Notes: generated by a model from the sequence alone, not told the origin. DNA of 12,282 bases from CAZFBR01 sp035353495 [NCBI: uncultured bacterium] (GCA_964517215.1 CAZFBR010000100.1:1-12282), one strand, 5' to 3'. Counted from the stretch's first letter, positions 1 through 7,116 are shown. Translations and numbers: made by a program.

Positions 1-93
1 CGCCAGATTGAAAATGCGGAAACTCAGGTAGACCCCGATCCCGAGCAGGGCGAGGATCAGACCGATGGTGACGGAGCCGATGAGCAGGGTCAT
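1..93 (-). CDS. N-terminus of ABC transporter permease (COG4120-like), cut by window edge
   Basis: Only the first 31 codons are in the window; the gene continues past base 1. The ATG at 93-91 overlaps the TGA of the preceding STAS gene in a 4-bp ATGA, which indicates translational coupling. The peptide starts MTLLIGSVTIGLILALLGIG and continues VYLSFRIFNLA. It is one hydrophobic helix with the pattern 'GLxxALLxxGVYLSFRI', which resembles the start of the branched-chain-type permeases (COG4120) that partner COG2984 substrate-binding proteins. The substrate-binding gene two positions upstream (1335-2384) supports this. I infer a membrane permease, with an ATPase gene probably following outside the window. 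The short length limits confidence in the family, but the gene start itself is well supported. Confidence 0.72.
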   Translation of the reverse strand, partial: MTLLIGSVTIGLILALLGIGVYLSFRIFNLA

Positions 94-1265
94 GCGCCCA
101 CCCCCGCCAGCGGCGCCGACCAGAGCGCGCCGCGCACGAACTCGCTGTCACCCACCCCGGTGGCCGGGCGGCGGTCGTGCAACAGGTGCAGCACCCCCAG
201 CACTTCCTGGGTCGCAAGCAATTCGCGAATAATCGTACCGGCATCAATTTTGCCGTCAGGCAGCGGGCGATAGGATACGATCAGCGCATGGCAATGCGCG
301 CTGAGCCCCTCCGCCAGCGGGCGCAGGAGCGGGGCCAGCGCGGGCGGTTCCGCGCCCGCCGTCGCCGCCACCCCCACGACCAGGGCCAGGGCATGGCGGT
401 GGGCGCGTTCGACCGTATAGCCCAGCCATTCGCGCACCGCGGGGTGGGCGAACTTGTCGCCGCTCCCCGTCATGGGCGAGCGCCGCAACGCCGCGCCCAC
501 CAGGCCCGTGGACTCCGCGACAATCATAAACCCGGCCGCCGGCGCCTTGGCCTCCGCCAGTGCGCGCTGCGCCAGTTCCGTCAGGGTCAGCGGATCGTCC
601 GTTGCCGCGAACCGCGCCAGATGGCGGAAACCGCCGGCAAGCTTGAGCCCGTACAGGACACTCACTGCCGGAACGAATTGTGCATCGCCGGCCAGATAGT
701 CGGGGGTTTCGCTGCCGTCGGCGGGCAGATACGCCGCAGTGCCGCCGGCGGCGATAAACTCGCCGTAGCGGTCGCGACATTCCGTCGCACTGCCGCCGAA
801 TGCGCCCAGCCCGAAACCGAACGCGTTGGCGGGGAATGCCACCGTCTGCGCATCCCCCTCCGCGTAGGTGTCGCGCGGGGAACCCAGCATTTCCACCGTC
901 AGTGCCGCCCCGCGATCAAGCGTGAAACTGTCCGCCGCCGCGGGCGACACCGTCGCCGCGGAGTGTTTGGCCAGCAGCGCCGCCACGCCGCTCATGGTCA
1001 GGATTGACTGCACGCGGTCAACGGCATTGATCAGCCGCAAGGCGCCACCGATGGCGCCCAGCTCCTTGATCCCCTTGAAAATCACCCGGATGCCGGCCGA
1101 ACTCATGAAATCGACCCCGGCAAAATCAAGGGTGATCTGCCGCGCTCCGCTGCGAACGATATCGCCCAGCTCGCGGTCAAGCTGCATTGACCAGTGCGCA
1201 TCCAGACGGCCCGTCACGGCCAGCGTAACGCCGTCAGCGGTCGGTTGTCGAACTAATTCAAGCAT
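90..1265 (-). CDS. STAS-domain protein with large uncharacterised C-terminal domain
   Basis: 391 residues, no signal peptide or membrane segment, so predicted cytoplasmic. Residues 1-105 form a STAS (anti-sigma-factor antagonist) domain: strand 'VTLAVTGRLDA', then 'GVDFMSSAGIRVIF', where S55/S56 occupy the position that is phosphorylated in SpoIIAA/RsbV-type proteins. After an Ala-rich linker (about 101-115), residues 120-385 form a domain I cannot assign. It has a glycine-rich stretch at 150-158 (GFGLGAFGG), 'RYGEFIAAGG' near 167-175, 'PDYL' at 188-191 and 'VAESTGLVGAALRRSP' at 249-264. The start is preceded by AAGGG five bases upstream of the ATG, and a promoter-like element lies just upstream. 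The gene sits between a substrate-binding protein and its likely permease, so I infer a role in controlling that transporter. A role in sigma-factor partner switching is the alternative. Confidence 0.85.
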   Translation of the reverse strand: MLELVRQPTADGVTLAVTGRLDAHWSMQLDRELGDIVRSGARQITLDFAGVDFMSSAGIRVIFKGIKELGAIGGALRLINAVDRVQSILTMSGVAALLAKHSAATVSPAAADSFTLDRGAALTVEMLGSPRDTYAEGDAQTVAFPANAFGFGLGAFGGSATECRDRYGEFIAAGGTAAYLPADGSETPDYLAGDAQFVPAVSVLYGLKLAGGFRHLARFAATDDPLTLTELAQRALAEAKAPAAGFMIVAESTGLVGAALRRSPMTGSGDKFAHPAVREWLGYTVERAHRHALALVVGVAATAGAEPPALAPLLRPLAEGLSAHCHALIVSYRPLPDGKIDAGTIIRELLATQEVLGVLHLLHDRRPATGVGDSEFVRGALWSAPLAGVGA

Positions 1266-1305
1266 ATGCGCCCTTCAACCCGGTAGCAACCAAAGGTAAC
1301 GCGGA

Positions 1306-1334
1306 ATAGTAGCACGTTCATCGGCGAATGTAAA
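1306..1334 (-). promoter_or_regulatory. Sigma70-type promoter for STAS-permease genes
   Basis: Reading the minus strand, TTTACA (1334-1329, five of six matches to TTGACA) is followed by a 17-base spacer and TACTAT (1311-1306, four of six matches to TATAAT). The -35 box abuts the TAG stop of the substrate-binding gene. Transcription would begin near 1299, about 34 bases before the STAS start codon. This would let the STAS and permease genes be expressed separately from the binding protein. It is based on sequence match only. Confidence 0.5.
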
Positions 1335-2384
1335 CTACCGGCCGGCGGCTGCGGTATCCAGCGCGCCGTCATGCCAGACCGCATCCGCCCGTGACAGCAC
1401 TGCCGGCGGCAGCTGCCAGCCGCGCGTTGCCGCCAGCGCGTCGCGATTCAGGTACAGTCGCGGCGGGGTCACATCCTCGATGCGCACCGTGGCCGGATCG
1501 CGACCCGCCAGGATCTCAGCCGCCAGTGTGCCGGCAGAACGGCCGACCTCGTAGTAATTGGCGCCCAGGGTCACCAGCGCCCCCAGCGGGCTATGCTCCG
1601 GATTATTGGTGAAAACCGGGATGCGGGCCGCGGCGGCAACTCCGATAACCGCATCGGTCGCCACCTCCACTGTGTTGTCGCCGCCGATCCAGATGGCCTC
1701 AACCCCGCGACTGGTCAGCGCCTGCGCCGCCTCACGCACGCCCGCTGAATTGTCAACCGTCGTTTCCACCAGCGTTATCCCCAGTTCGCGGCAGATCGTG
1801 CGCGCCTTTACCAGACAAGCCGCGGAGCATGCCTCGGCCGGAGACCAGATCGTCCCGACCCGCTTGAGATCCGGTTTGATTTCGTGCAGTACGCGAAACA
1901 GCTTTTCCACCGGCTGGAACGTGCCGATACCGGCGAGATGGGCGGGATGGCCGAGCGGGTTGTCACGGCTGATCCCGACCCCGGCGCCGGCAGGATCGGT
2001 AACGATGCTGAAAATATGCGTGGTGCGCCCGTCCTTGTTCGCATTCGCCACCGTCTGCAAACCGGGGGTGCTTACCGTGATCACCATGGCATAGCTGCCG
2101 TCGGTGATCTGCCGGGCGATGGTATTGGCCGTGCCGATGTCATTCTCCGCATTGAACTGCCGCACCGTGATCTTTTCGCCGTCCCGCCAGCCATGCTGCG
2201 CCAGTGCCTCGCGTATGCCCGCAATGCCTTCGTTCAGGGTTGGGCGCGAGGAATACTGGAACAGGGCAATCGCCGGTACTGCCGCCGGCGCCGCCTTGCG
2301 ATTGTGCATATCCGCACTGAGCAGTATCCCCGCCAGCAGCAGTGCCAGCCCCACCGCCGGTCCCAACCGCTTAATCACCATCAT
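1335..2384 (-). CDS. ABC transporter substrate-binding protein, COG2984 / ABC_sub_bind family
   Basis: 349 residues from the ATG at 2384. This start is chosen because GAGGG (2396-2392) lies seven bases upstream and the protein then opens with a lysine/arginine and a hydrophobic segment (MMVIKRLGPAVGLALLLAGI), a signal peptide or N-terminal anchor. The frame is open further upstream to 2429, but that extension has no such features. There is no lipobox cysteine. The body matches the periplasmic-binding fold of COG2984: 'EGIAGIREALAQHGW', 'NTIARQI', 'VTDPAGAGVG', 'GTIWSPAEA', 'EAIWIGGDNTV', and near the end 'LGANYYEVGRSAGTLAAEIL'. Characterised relatives bind aromatic amino acids (TrpX-type), but the ligand here cannot be told. 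A STAS gene and the matching permease follow. It lies 131 bp after mlaD; that gap shows no clear terminator and only a poor promoter, so readthrough from the mla operon is possible. Confidence 0.88.
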   Translation of the reverse strand: MMVIKRLGPAVGLALLLAGILLSADMHNRKAAPAAVPAIALFQYSSRPTLNEGIAGIREALAQHGWRDGEKITVRQFNAENDIGTANTIARQITDGSYAMVITVSTPGLQTVANANKDGRTTHIFSIVTDPAGAGVGISRDNPLGHPAHLAGIGTFQPVEKLFRVLHEIKPDLKRVGTIWSPAEACSAACLVKARTICRELGITLVETTVDNSAGVREAAQALTSRGVEAIWIGGDNTVEVATDAVIGVAAAARIPVFTNNPEHSPLGALVTLGANYYEVGRSAGTLAAEILAGRDPATVRIEDVTPPRLYLNRDALAATRGWQLPPAVLSRADAVWHDGALDTAAAGR

Positions 2385-2391
2385 CCCATCA

Positions 2392-2396
2392 CCCTC
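2392..2396 (-). promoter_or_regulatory. Ribosome binding site that fixes the binding-protein start
   Basis: GAGGG on the minus strand, seven bases before the ATG at 2384. A second ATG follows directly at 2381. This site favours the shorter 349-residue product with a proper signal segment over the upstream in-frame ATG at 2429. Confidence 0.55.
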
Positions 2397-2515
2397 TCTC
2401 CCGCTCAGAAAACAACATTCCCTGGACACCCCGTGCCCTATGGCTGATGATACGCGCCGCCGACGGCGACCAAATCGGCCGGATACGTCATTCCCGCAAG
2501 CGACGGTCTCCGCCC

Positions 2516-3391
2516 TTAGGGGGTGCGGAGGAGCTTCCAGGGGTTGGCCTCGATATCCGCCGAGAAGCCCTTGAGATTGCGCGACGTGGTTTCAAGGTTG
2601 GCGAGGATCTTCTGCAGATTCTCGCGGTTCTCCGCCGTGATCCCATTGGCGGTGGTGCTGAACGTGCGCACCGCGCTCGCCGTGGCGTCGATGTTGGCCG
2701 CCACGCTGCGCAGCTCGCGCAGCACCTGCGGCAGTTCGCCGGAGGCGATGCTGACGTTGTGCACCGTCGTGCGCACATCGGCGCGGTTCTCGCTGGCCAC
2801 CGTGTGCAGCGAACTCATCAGGCCGTTGGCATTGTCGACCGCCGTCCCGGCATTGGCGACGATGCGGCGGATCTGCGCCTGCACGTCGCGGTCGCTGACG
2901 ATTGTATTGACCCCCGACACCGTCGACTGCAGCACCTCGACAATCTGCTCGCCGCGCTGCATGATCTCGGTCATCATCAGCGGATTGCGGCCGCGGATGC
3001 TGGCCCCGGCGGCGAGCACGGGCAGGGTGTCGCCGTACGGCACGATCTCAACGTACTTCTCCCCGATCATGCCCAGCGTGTTGATCCCGGCATAGACATC
3101 CTCGCGCAGGGGAACATCGTCGCGCACGCGAATATGCACGCGCATGCGCGCGCTGCTGTCCCCGGACATCTCGATGCTTTCGACCTTGCCCACGGTCAGC
3201 CCGGCATAGCGCACGGGCGCGGCGGGCTCGAGCCCGTCGATGAACCCGAAGGTCACCACGTACGAGTTGTTGCTCGACAGGATGATGGTCTTGTTGAGCA
3301 CGAAGACCATGGTGATCAGGCCAATGATCGCGGCGGCGGTAAAGATGCCGACGATCATTTCCTGGCGCGGGTTGGTGCTTTTGCTGGCCAT
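2516..3391 (-). CDS. mlaD: MlaD-like MCE-domain lipid transport protein
   Basis: 291 residues. Residues 12-33 are a single membrane anchor (inner membrane, C-terminus in the periplasm). Residues about 43-120 are an MCE domain with 'GLEPAAPVRYAGLTVGKVESI' split around 53-73 and 'GMIGEKYVEIVP' near 107-118. Residues about 138-281 are long helical, coiled-coil-like sequence rich in N, T, S, A and V, and the protein ends 'NPWKLLRTP', a tail I associate with longer MCE proteins. E. coli MlaD is about 183 residues, so this one has an extra helical extension that could lengthen the periplasmic tunnel. MCE proteins form rings that carry phospholipid or other lipid between membranes. GGGGAG lies eight bases before the ATG. 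It is the third gene of an mlaE-mlaF-mlaD set. No MlaC or MlaA gene is seen in the window. Confidence 0.9.
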   Translation of the reverse strand: MASKSTNPRQEMIVGIFTAAAIIGLITMVFVLNKTIILSSNNSYVVTFGFIDGLEPAAPVRYAGLTVGKVESIEMSGDSSARMRVHIRVRDDVPLREDVYAGINTLGMIGEKYVEIVPYGDTLPVLAAGASIRGRNPLMMTEIMQRGEQIVEVLQSTVSGVNTIVSDRDVQAQIRRIVANAGTAVDNANGLMSSLHTVASENRADVRTTVHNVSIASGELPQVLRELRSVAANIDATASAVRTFSTTANGITAENRENLQKILANLETTSRNLKGFSADIEANPWKLLRTP

Positions 3392-3404
3392 GTCCGGTTC
3401 TCCC

Positions 3405-4208
3405 CTATACCTTGTTGTCCCCGTGGATAATGAACTCCAGATAATCCTCGCGCGAGCGCCGCAGCGGGATCGGCCCGTCGGGCAGCCCGTTGATGAACTG
3501 CTTGATCAGCGGGTCGTCGCTGGCGCGGAACTCGTCGGGCGTCCCCACCTTGACGATCTTCCCCTCGTGCAGCATCGCCATGCGGTCGGCGATGCGGAAG
3601 GCGAATTCCATCTCGTGCGTCACCACGACCGAGGTCATCTTCATCTTGTGCGCCAGGTCGCGGATCAGCAGGTAGATGACGCTGCCGACGATGGGATCGA
3701 GCCCCGTCCCCGGTTCGTCGTAAAAGACCAGCTTCGGATCGAGCGCAATGGCGCGCGCGAGCGCCACGCGCCGCTTCATCCCGCCGGAGATCTCCGACGG
3801 CATGAAGTCCTGGAACCCGGTCAGCCCGACCATGTCGAGCTTCATGCGCACCATGATGTCGATGATGTTGTCCGCCATCCTGGTGTGCTCGCGCATCGGC
3901 AGGGCGATATTCTCCCCCACCGACAGCGAATTGAACAGCGCGCCCATCTGGAAGCACATCCCCCAGCGCGTGCGCAGGGCGTAGAGCTCGTCGTCGCGCA
4001 TGGTGACGATGTCCTGCCCGTCGATGCGGATGCTGCCGCGGTCCGGCTTCTCCATCCCGTTGAGGCATTTCAGCAGGGTGGTCTTGCCGCAGCCCGACCC
4101 GCCCATGATGATAAAGGTCTCGCCCTGCTCGATGGTGAAACTGACGTCCTGCAGCACCCAGCGGTCGCTGCCGTAGCGCTTGGCGACGTTCTCGATCTCA
4201 ATGCGCAT
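3405..4208 (-). CDS. mlaF: MlaF-like ABC transporter ATPase
   Basis: 267 residues, the usual size for the family. It powers lipid transport through the MlaE permease at the cytoplasmic face. Visible motifs are Walker A GGSGCGKTT (36-44), Q-loop Q87, signature SGGMKRR (141-147), Walker B LVFYDEP (160-166), D-loop 'GTGLDP' (167-172) and H-loop H198 (VVVTHE). The methionine in 'SGGM' followed by 'KRR' is typical of Mla/MCE-linked ATPases rather than of importers (SGGQ). The ATG lies six bases after the mlaE stop, with GGGA about nine bases upstream. All catalytic residues are present, so the protein should be active. Confidence 0.94.
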   Translation of the reverse strand: MRIEIENVAKRYGSDRWVLQDVSFTIEQGETFIIMGGSGCGKTTLLKCLNGMEKPDRGSIRIDGQDIVTMRDDELYALRTRWGMCFQMGALFNSLSVGENIALPMREHTRMADNIIDIMVRMKLDMVGLTGFQDFMPSEISGGMKRRVALARAIALDPKLVFYDEPGTGLDPIVGSVIYLLIRDLAHKMKMTSVVVTHEMEFAFRIADRMAMLHEGKIVKVGTPDEFRASDDPLIKQFINGLPDGPIPLRRSREDYLEFIIHGDNKV

Positions 4209-4214
4209 GCGTCA

Positions 4215-5009
4215 TCATCCCAAAAAGTAGAAAAACGCCGTGGCGATGCAGTCGGTGCAGACGATGAGGAAAATGGACATGACCACCGCCTCGGTGGTGG
4301 CGAGGCCAACCCCGGCAGCCCCCTCGGTCACGTTGATCCCCTTGTAACAGCCGATGCCGCCAATGATCAGGGCGAAGAAAAAGCTCTTGATGAGCCCGGT
4401 GGAGACATCGCTCAGCACCATGAAATAGACCGTCTTCTGGTAGTAGAGCTCGGGATCGACCCCGACGATATAGACCGAGGTGAGCATGCCGCCGGCGAAC
4501 CCGATCAGGTCGGCGAGCACGGTCAGGCACGGCAGCATGATCATGATGGCCATGAGCCGCGGCACAACGAGAAAACGCACGGGGTTGAGCGCCATGACCT
4601 CGAGCGCATCGATCTCCTCGGAGACCTTCATCGTGCCCAGTTCCGCGGCGAAGCGCGCGCCGATGCGCCCGCAGAGCATGATCGACGCCATCAGCGGGCC
4701 CAGCTCGCGGGCGAGCGAAATGCCCACCATGCTGCCGATATACATCTCCGCCCCGAACTTCTGCAGCTGGTAGGCGGCCTGCAGGGCGAGGATCATGCCC
4801 ATGATCGCGCCGATGAGGCCGACGATGGGGAGCGACTGCACCCCGATGATCATCATCTGGTTGAACAGTTCCCGGCGCCGGAGCGGATAGCCGCGGAACG
4901 GGCGCACGAACCCCCAGACCGCGGCGTCGCGCAGCAGCAGGGTGAAGCGCCCGATGTGCAGCAGGTTCTTCATCACCCGCTGGCCAAGCGCGACAAACAC
5001 GAACTGCAT
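4215..5009 (-). CDS. mlaE: MlaE-like permease
   Basis: 264 residues, normal for the MlaE family. It is the inner-membrane permease that binds MlaD and MlaF. Family-specific blocks are 'LARELGPLMASIMLCGRIGA' (99-118), 'ELGTMKVSEEIDALEVMA' (123-140), 'NPVRFLVVPR' (142-151) and 'GAAGVGLATTEAVV' (230-243). Hydrophobic helices lie at about 52-78, 99-118, 146-180, 203-221 and 240-262. The ATG at 5009 is one base after the STAS stop codon. I see no strong Shine-Dalgarno there, so translation probably relies on coupling to the STAS gene. A second ATG (codon 13) is possible, but the operon spacing favours the first. Confidence 0.93.
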   Translation of the reverse strand: MQFVFVALGQRVMKNLLHIGRFTLLLRDAAVWGFVRPFRGYPLRRRELFNQMMIIGVQSLPIVGLIGAIMGMILALQAAYQLQKFGAEMYIGSMVGISLARELGPLMASIMLCGRIGARFAAELGTMKVSEEIDALEVMALNPVRFLVVPRLMAIMIMLPCLTVLADLIGFAGGMLTSVYIVGVDPELYYQKTVYFMVLSDVSTGLIKSFFFALIIGGIGCYKGINVTEGAAGVGLATTEAVVMSIFLIVCTDCIATAFFYFLG

Positions 5010-5010
5010 G

Positions 5011-5313
5011 CTATTCGACAGTGAATACCGGCAGGAGATTGGCCAGTTCGAACACCGAGCGCACCGCCTCGGTCATCCCGGCCAGGATCAGCGTGCCGTG
5101 GTAGCCGTTGGTCTGCTGCAGGCATTCCACCAGCGTGGCAATCCCCGACGAATCCATGTAGCCCACCCCGGCGAGGTTGACTTCGATGCGCGGCGTCTTC
5201 TCCCCCGTCAGCCGGTTGAGCACCTCGCGCAACTGCGTCGACGTGCTCAGATCGACATCACCCGTCACCAGCACCCGCTGGCGGTCGACCTGCGGCTCAA
5301 GCTTCACTTCCAT
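5011..5313 (-). CDS. Single-domain STAS protein (anti-sigma antagonist / MlaB-like)
   Basis: 100 residues, one STAS domain from end to end: 'VLVTGDVDLSTSTQLREVL' (14-32), then 'AGVGYMDSSGIATLVE' (48-63). The DSSG motif (54-57) is the classical phospho-acceptor site of SpoIIAA/RsbV proteins. Start: the run of Gs ending about seven bases before the ATG at 5313 is a good ribosome binding site; the frame is open further upstream but overlaps the preceding gene. It begins four bases after the stop of the phosphatase/kinase gene and ends one base before mlaE. Two jobs are possible: substrate of the upstream switch protein, and MlaB-like subunit that binds the MlaF ATPase (MlaB of E. coli is also a lone STAS domain). 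Both could be true here. Confidence 0.92.
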   Translation of the reverse strand: MEVKLEPQVDRQRVLVTGDVDLSTSTQLREVLNRLTGEKTPRIEVNLAGVGYMDSSGIATLVECLQQTNGYHGTLILAGMTEAVRSVFELANLLPVFTVE

Positions 5314-5317
5314 GGCG

Positions 5318-7015
5318 TCATCCCCCCGGCAATTGCTTGACCAGCGTGAGGATGGTTCCCTCCGGCTGGCTGATATCGTAGTCCACGCGATCCATCGTCG
5401 CGCGGATGAAGTGCACGCCCAGGCCGCCCGGACGAACTTCATCGAGCGGCCGGCTGCAGATCGCGTCGGGCGCCACTTTGCGCCCCCAGTCGCGCAGGCG
5501 GAAGGTCAGCGTCCCGCCGGTGCGCTCCGCCGTCACGGCGATGCGGCCGTCGCGCCGCCCGTCGTAACTGTGGCGCATGATATTGGTCAGTGCCTCATCC
5601 AGCGCCAGTTTCAGCTTGTTCACACAGTCCGCGGTGAGCGCGCAGTCCGCGCCAATGCGCTCGGCCAGCGCGCGCACCACGCGCAGAAAGCGCGGGTCGC
5701 TGACGAACGCCAGCGAGTAGGTGAACGTGCATGGGTCGGCCGCCGGCGGGCGCCAGGCCAGCATGACCACGGTCAGGTCGTCATGCAGCGCGGGCTGGCC
5801 CTCGGCGGCATTGACTTCGGCGAAGACGCGCGAGGTCAGCACCGCCAGCGGCGCCGCCTGCTCCTCCAGCACCCGGGCCAGGCCCTCAAGCCCGAGATCA
5901 CCCGCGAACGTGCCCTCCGCTTCGGTCACCCCGTCGGTGTAGAGCACGATGCGGTCGCCGGGCGCCAGGCGAACCGTCTGCGGAATGATCACAATATCCT
6001 GTATCACCCCGAGCGGCGGCCCGCCGCCGTCGAGCACGAACGAATGGCCGCCCGCGGCGGCCAGCAGCAGCGGCGGCAGATGCCCCGCCCGGTAGCTCAC
6101 CAGCTCGCCGGTGGCGGTATCGAGCACCAGCACCCCCAGGGTGACGAACATCCCCTTCTGGCTCTGCTCGAACAGCTGGTTGTTCAGCCGCACCAGGCCG
6201 GCGCCCAAGTCGGGGGTTTCGTTGAGACGGTAACGCAGCATATTCAGCAGATTGGCCATGTACAGCGCCGCGGGCACACCCTTGCCCGACACGTCGCCGA
6301 TGACAATCACCTGCCGCCCGTCGCCCAGCGTGAAGAAATCGTAAAAATCGCCGCTCACCGACCGGGCGGGGATATTGGCCGCATGCAGCTCAAGTTCCGG
6401 GCGCGGCGCGGGCGCAGCGGGAAGGAACGAGCGCTGGATCATGCGCGCCATTTCCAGCTCCTGCTCCATGCGCTGCTGGTCGAGCAGCTTGCGGTGCAGC
6501 GCCGCATTGGCGATGGCGGTGGCGAGCTGCCCGCCGAACACGGTGAACAGTTCAAGGTCGTCGGCATCAAACGGCGCCCCGTCCTTGCGGTTGATGACCT
6601 GCGCCACGCCCAGCAGCTGGTCCTTGCTGGTCAGCGGAATGCAGATGAGTGACTTGGTGGTAAAGCCGGTCTTCTTGTCCCAGGAGGGATCGAACCGCGC
6701 GTCCGCATAGGCGTCGGCAACGAGCAGCGGCTGGCGGTTCTGGGCGACCCAGCCGGCGATCCCCTTGCCGACCTTCACCTGCGCCGCCTGCAGCTGGTCG
6801 CACACCTCGCCCAGGGCGGTAACGAACTGCAGCTCGTCACCGGCTTCGTCAAGCAACAGCAGGCATCCCGCCTCCGCCGCCATCACCTGCTGCTCAATGG
6901 TCAGCGCGCGACGCAGAACCTCCTGCAGTTCGAGCGTGGAATTGAGCACCTTGCTCACTTCCATCACGCCCTTGAATTTTTCGAGTTTCTGCAGCAGCTT
7001 CTCCACAGACACCAT
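5318..7015 (-). CDS. GAF - SpoIIE/PP2C phosphatase - HATPase switch protein
   Basis: 565 residues, cytoplasmic. Order: short coiled coil (4-20), GAF sensor domain (about 28-172), helical linker with 'ELEMARMIQRSFLP' (186-199), SpoIIE-type PP2C serine phosphatase (about 218-421), then an RsbW-type HATPase domain (about 438-562). Metal-binding phosphatase motifs are intact: SGDFYD (221-226), GDVSGKG (240-246), YTDGVTEA (359-366), HDDLTVV (411-417). The kinase-type domain has the N-box E474/N478 (DEALTN), D509/G511 of the G1 box (DWGRK, without the second glycine) and GGLG (530-533). In relatives these domains dephosphorylate and phosphorylate STAS proteins. The STAS gene directly downstream is the obvious partner. 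Start: AGGGA directly abuts the ATG at 7015, and the GTG at 7006 is better spaced (nine bases), so the protein may be three residues shorter. A promoter lies at 7070-7042. Confidence 0.93.
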   Translation of the reverse strand: MVSVEKLLQKLEKFKGVMEVSKVLNSTLELQEVLRRALTIEQQVMAAEAGCLLLLDEAGDELQFVTALGEVCDQLQAAQVKVGKGIAGWVAQNRQPLLVADAYADARFDPSWDKKTGFTTKSLICIPLTSKDQLLGVAQVINRKDGAPFDADDLELFTVFGGQLATAIANAALHRKLLDQQRMEQELEMARMIQRSFLPAAPAPRPELELHAANIPARSVSGDFYDFFTLGDGRQVIVIGDVSGKGVPAALYMANLLNMLRYRLNETPDLGAGLVRLNNQLFEQSQKGMFVTLGVLVLDTATGELVSYRAGHLPPLLLAAAGGHSFVLDGGGPPLGVIQDIVIIPQTVRLAPGDRIVLYTDGVTEAEGTFAGDLGLEGLARVLEEQAAPLAVLTSRVFAEVNAAEGQPALHDDLTVVMLAWRPPAADPCTFTYSLAFVSDPRFLRVVRALAERIGADCALTADCVNKLKLALDEALTNIMRHSYDGRRDGRIAVTAERTGGTLTFRLRDWGRKVAPDAICSRPLDEVRPGGLGVHFIRATMDRVDYDISQPEGTILTLVKQLPGG

Positions 7016-7041
7016 TCCCTGATTAATTGCCGGATACCGTG

Positions 7042-7070
7042 ATGGTAACAGAATCGACGACAGCGGTCAA
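7042..7070 (-). promoter_or_regulatory. Sigma70-type promoter of the switch-STAS-mlaEFD operon
   Basis: On the minus strand, TTGACC (7070-7065, five of six consensus matches) is followed by a 17-base spacer and TACCAT (7047-7042, four of six). An AT-rich patch (AATTATT) lies just upstream of the -35 box. Predicted transcription start is near 7035, giving a leader of about 20 bases before the ATG at 7015. It is the best promoter match in the window and sits where the long operon begins. Confidence 0.65.
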
Positions 7071-7080
7071 ATAATTGGCT

Positions 7081-7116
7081 GGTTGCCGGCGGGGCGTGAG
7101 CTGAGGCCACGCAACC
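7081..7116 (-). other. Interrupted hairpin upstream of the mla operon promoter
   Basis: An inverted repeat: GGTTGCGTG (7116-7108) can pair with CACGC (7098-7094) and AACC (7084-7081), with a nine-base apical loop and an unpaired stretch on one side. No U-run follows, so it is not a standard intrinsic terminator. It might end transcription from the upstream operon weakly, or bind a regulator. Confidence 0.3.

Noticed and set aside
2447-2474. TATCAT (2452-2447) as a -10 box before the substrate-binding gene
   Set aside because: The -10 match is good, but at 16 bases the -35 region (TTTGGT) has only two of six matches, and TTGGTC at 15 bases has three. Too weak to call.
2447-3430. 327-codon open frame on the plus strand opposite mlaD
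   Set aside because: It is the shadow of the MCE gene; His/Asp/Arg-rich and without recognisable domains.
3240-5024. 594-codon open frame on the plus strand opposite mlaD, mlaF and mlaE
   Set aside because: It is antisense to three clear genes, and its translation is rich in H, R, D, A and Q without any domain, as expected for the shadow frame of high-GC coding DNA.
5177-6652. 491-codon open frame on the plus strand opposite the switch protein
   Set aside because: It is antisense to intact GAF, PP2C and HATPase motifs. Composition is Arg/Gln/His-rich and no family is recognisable.
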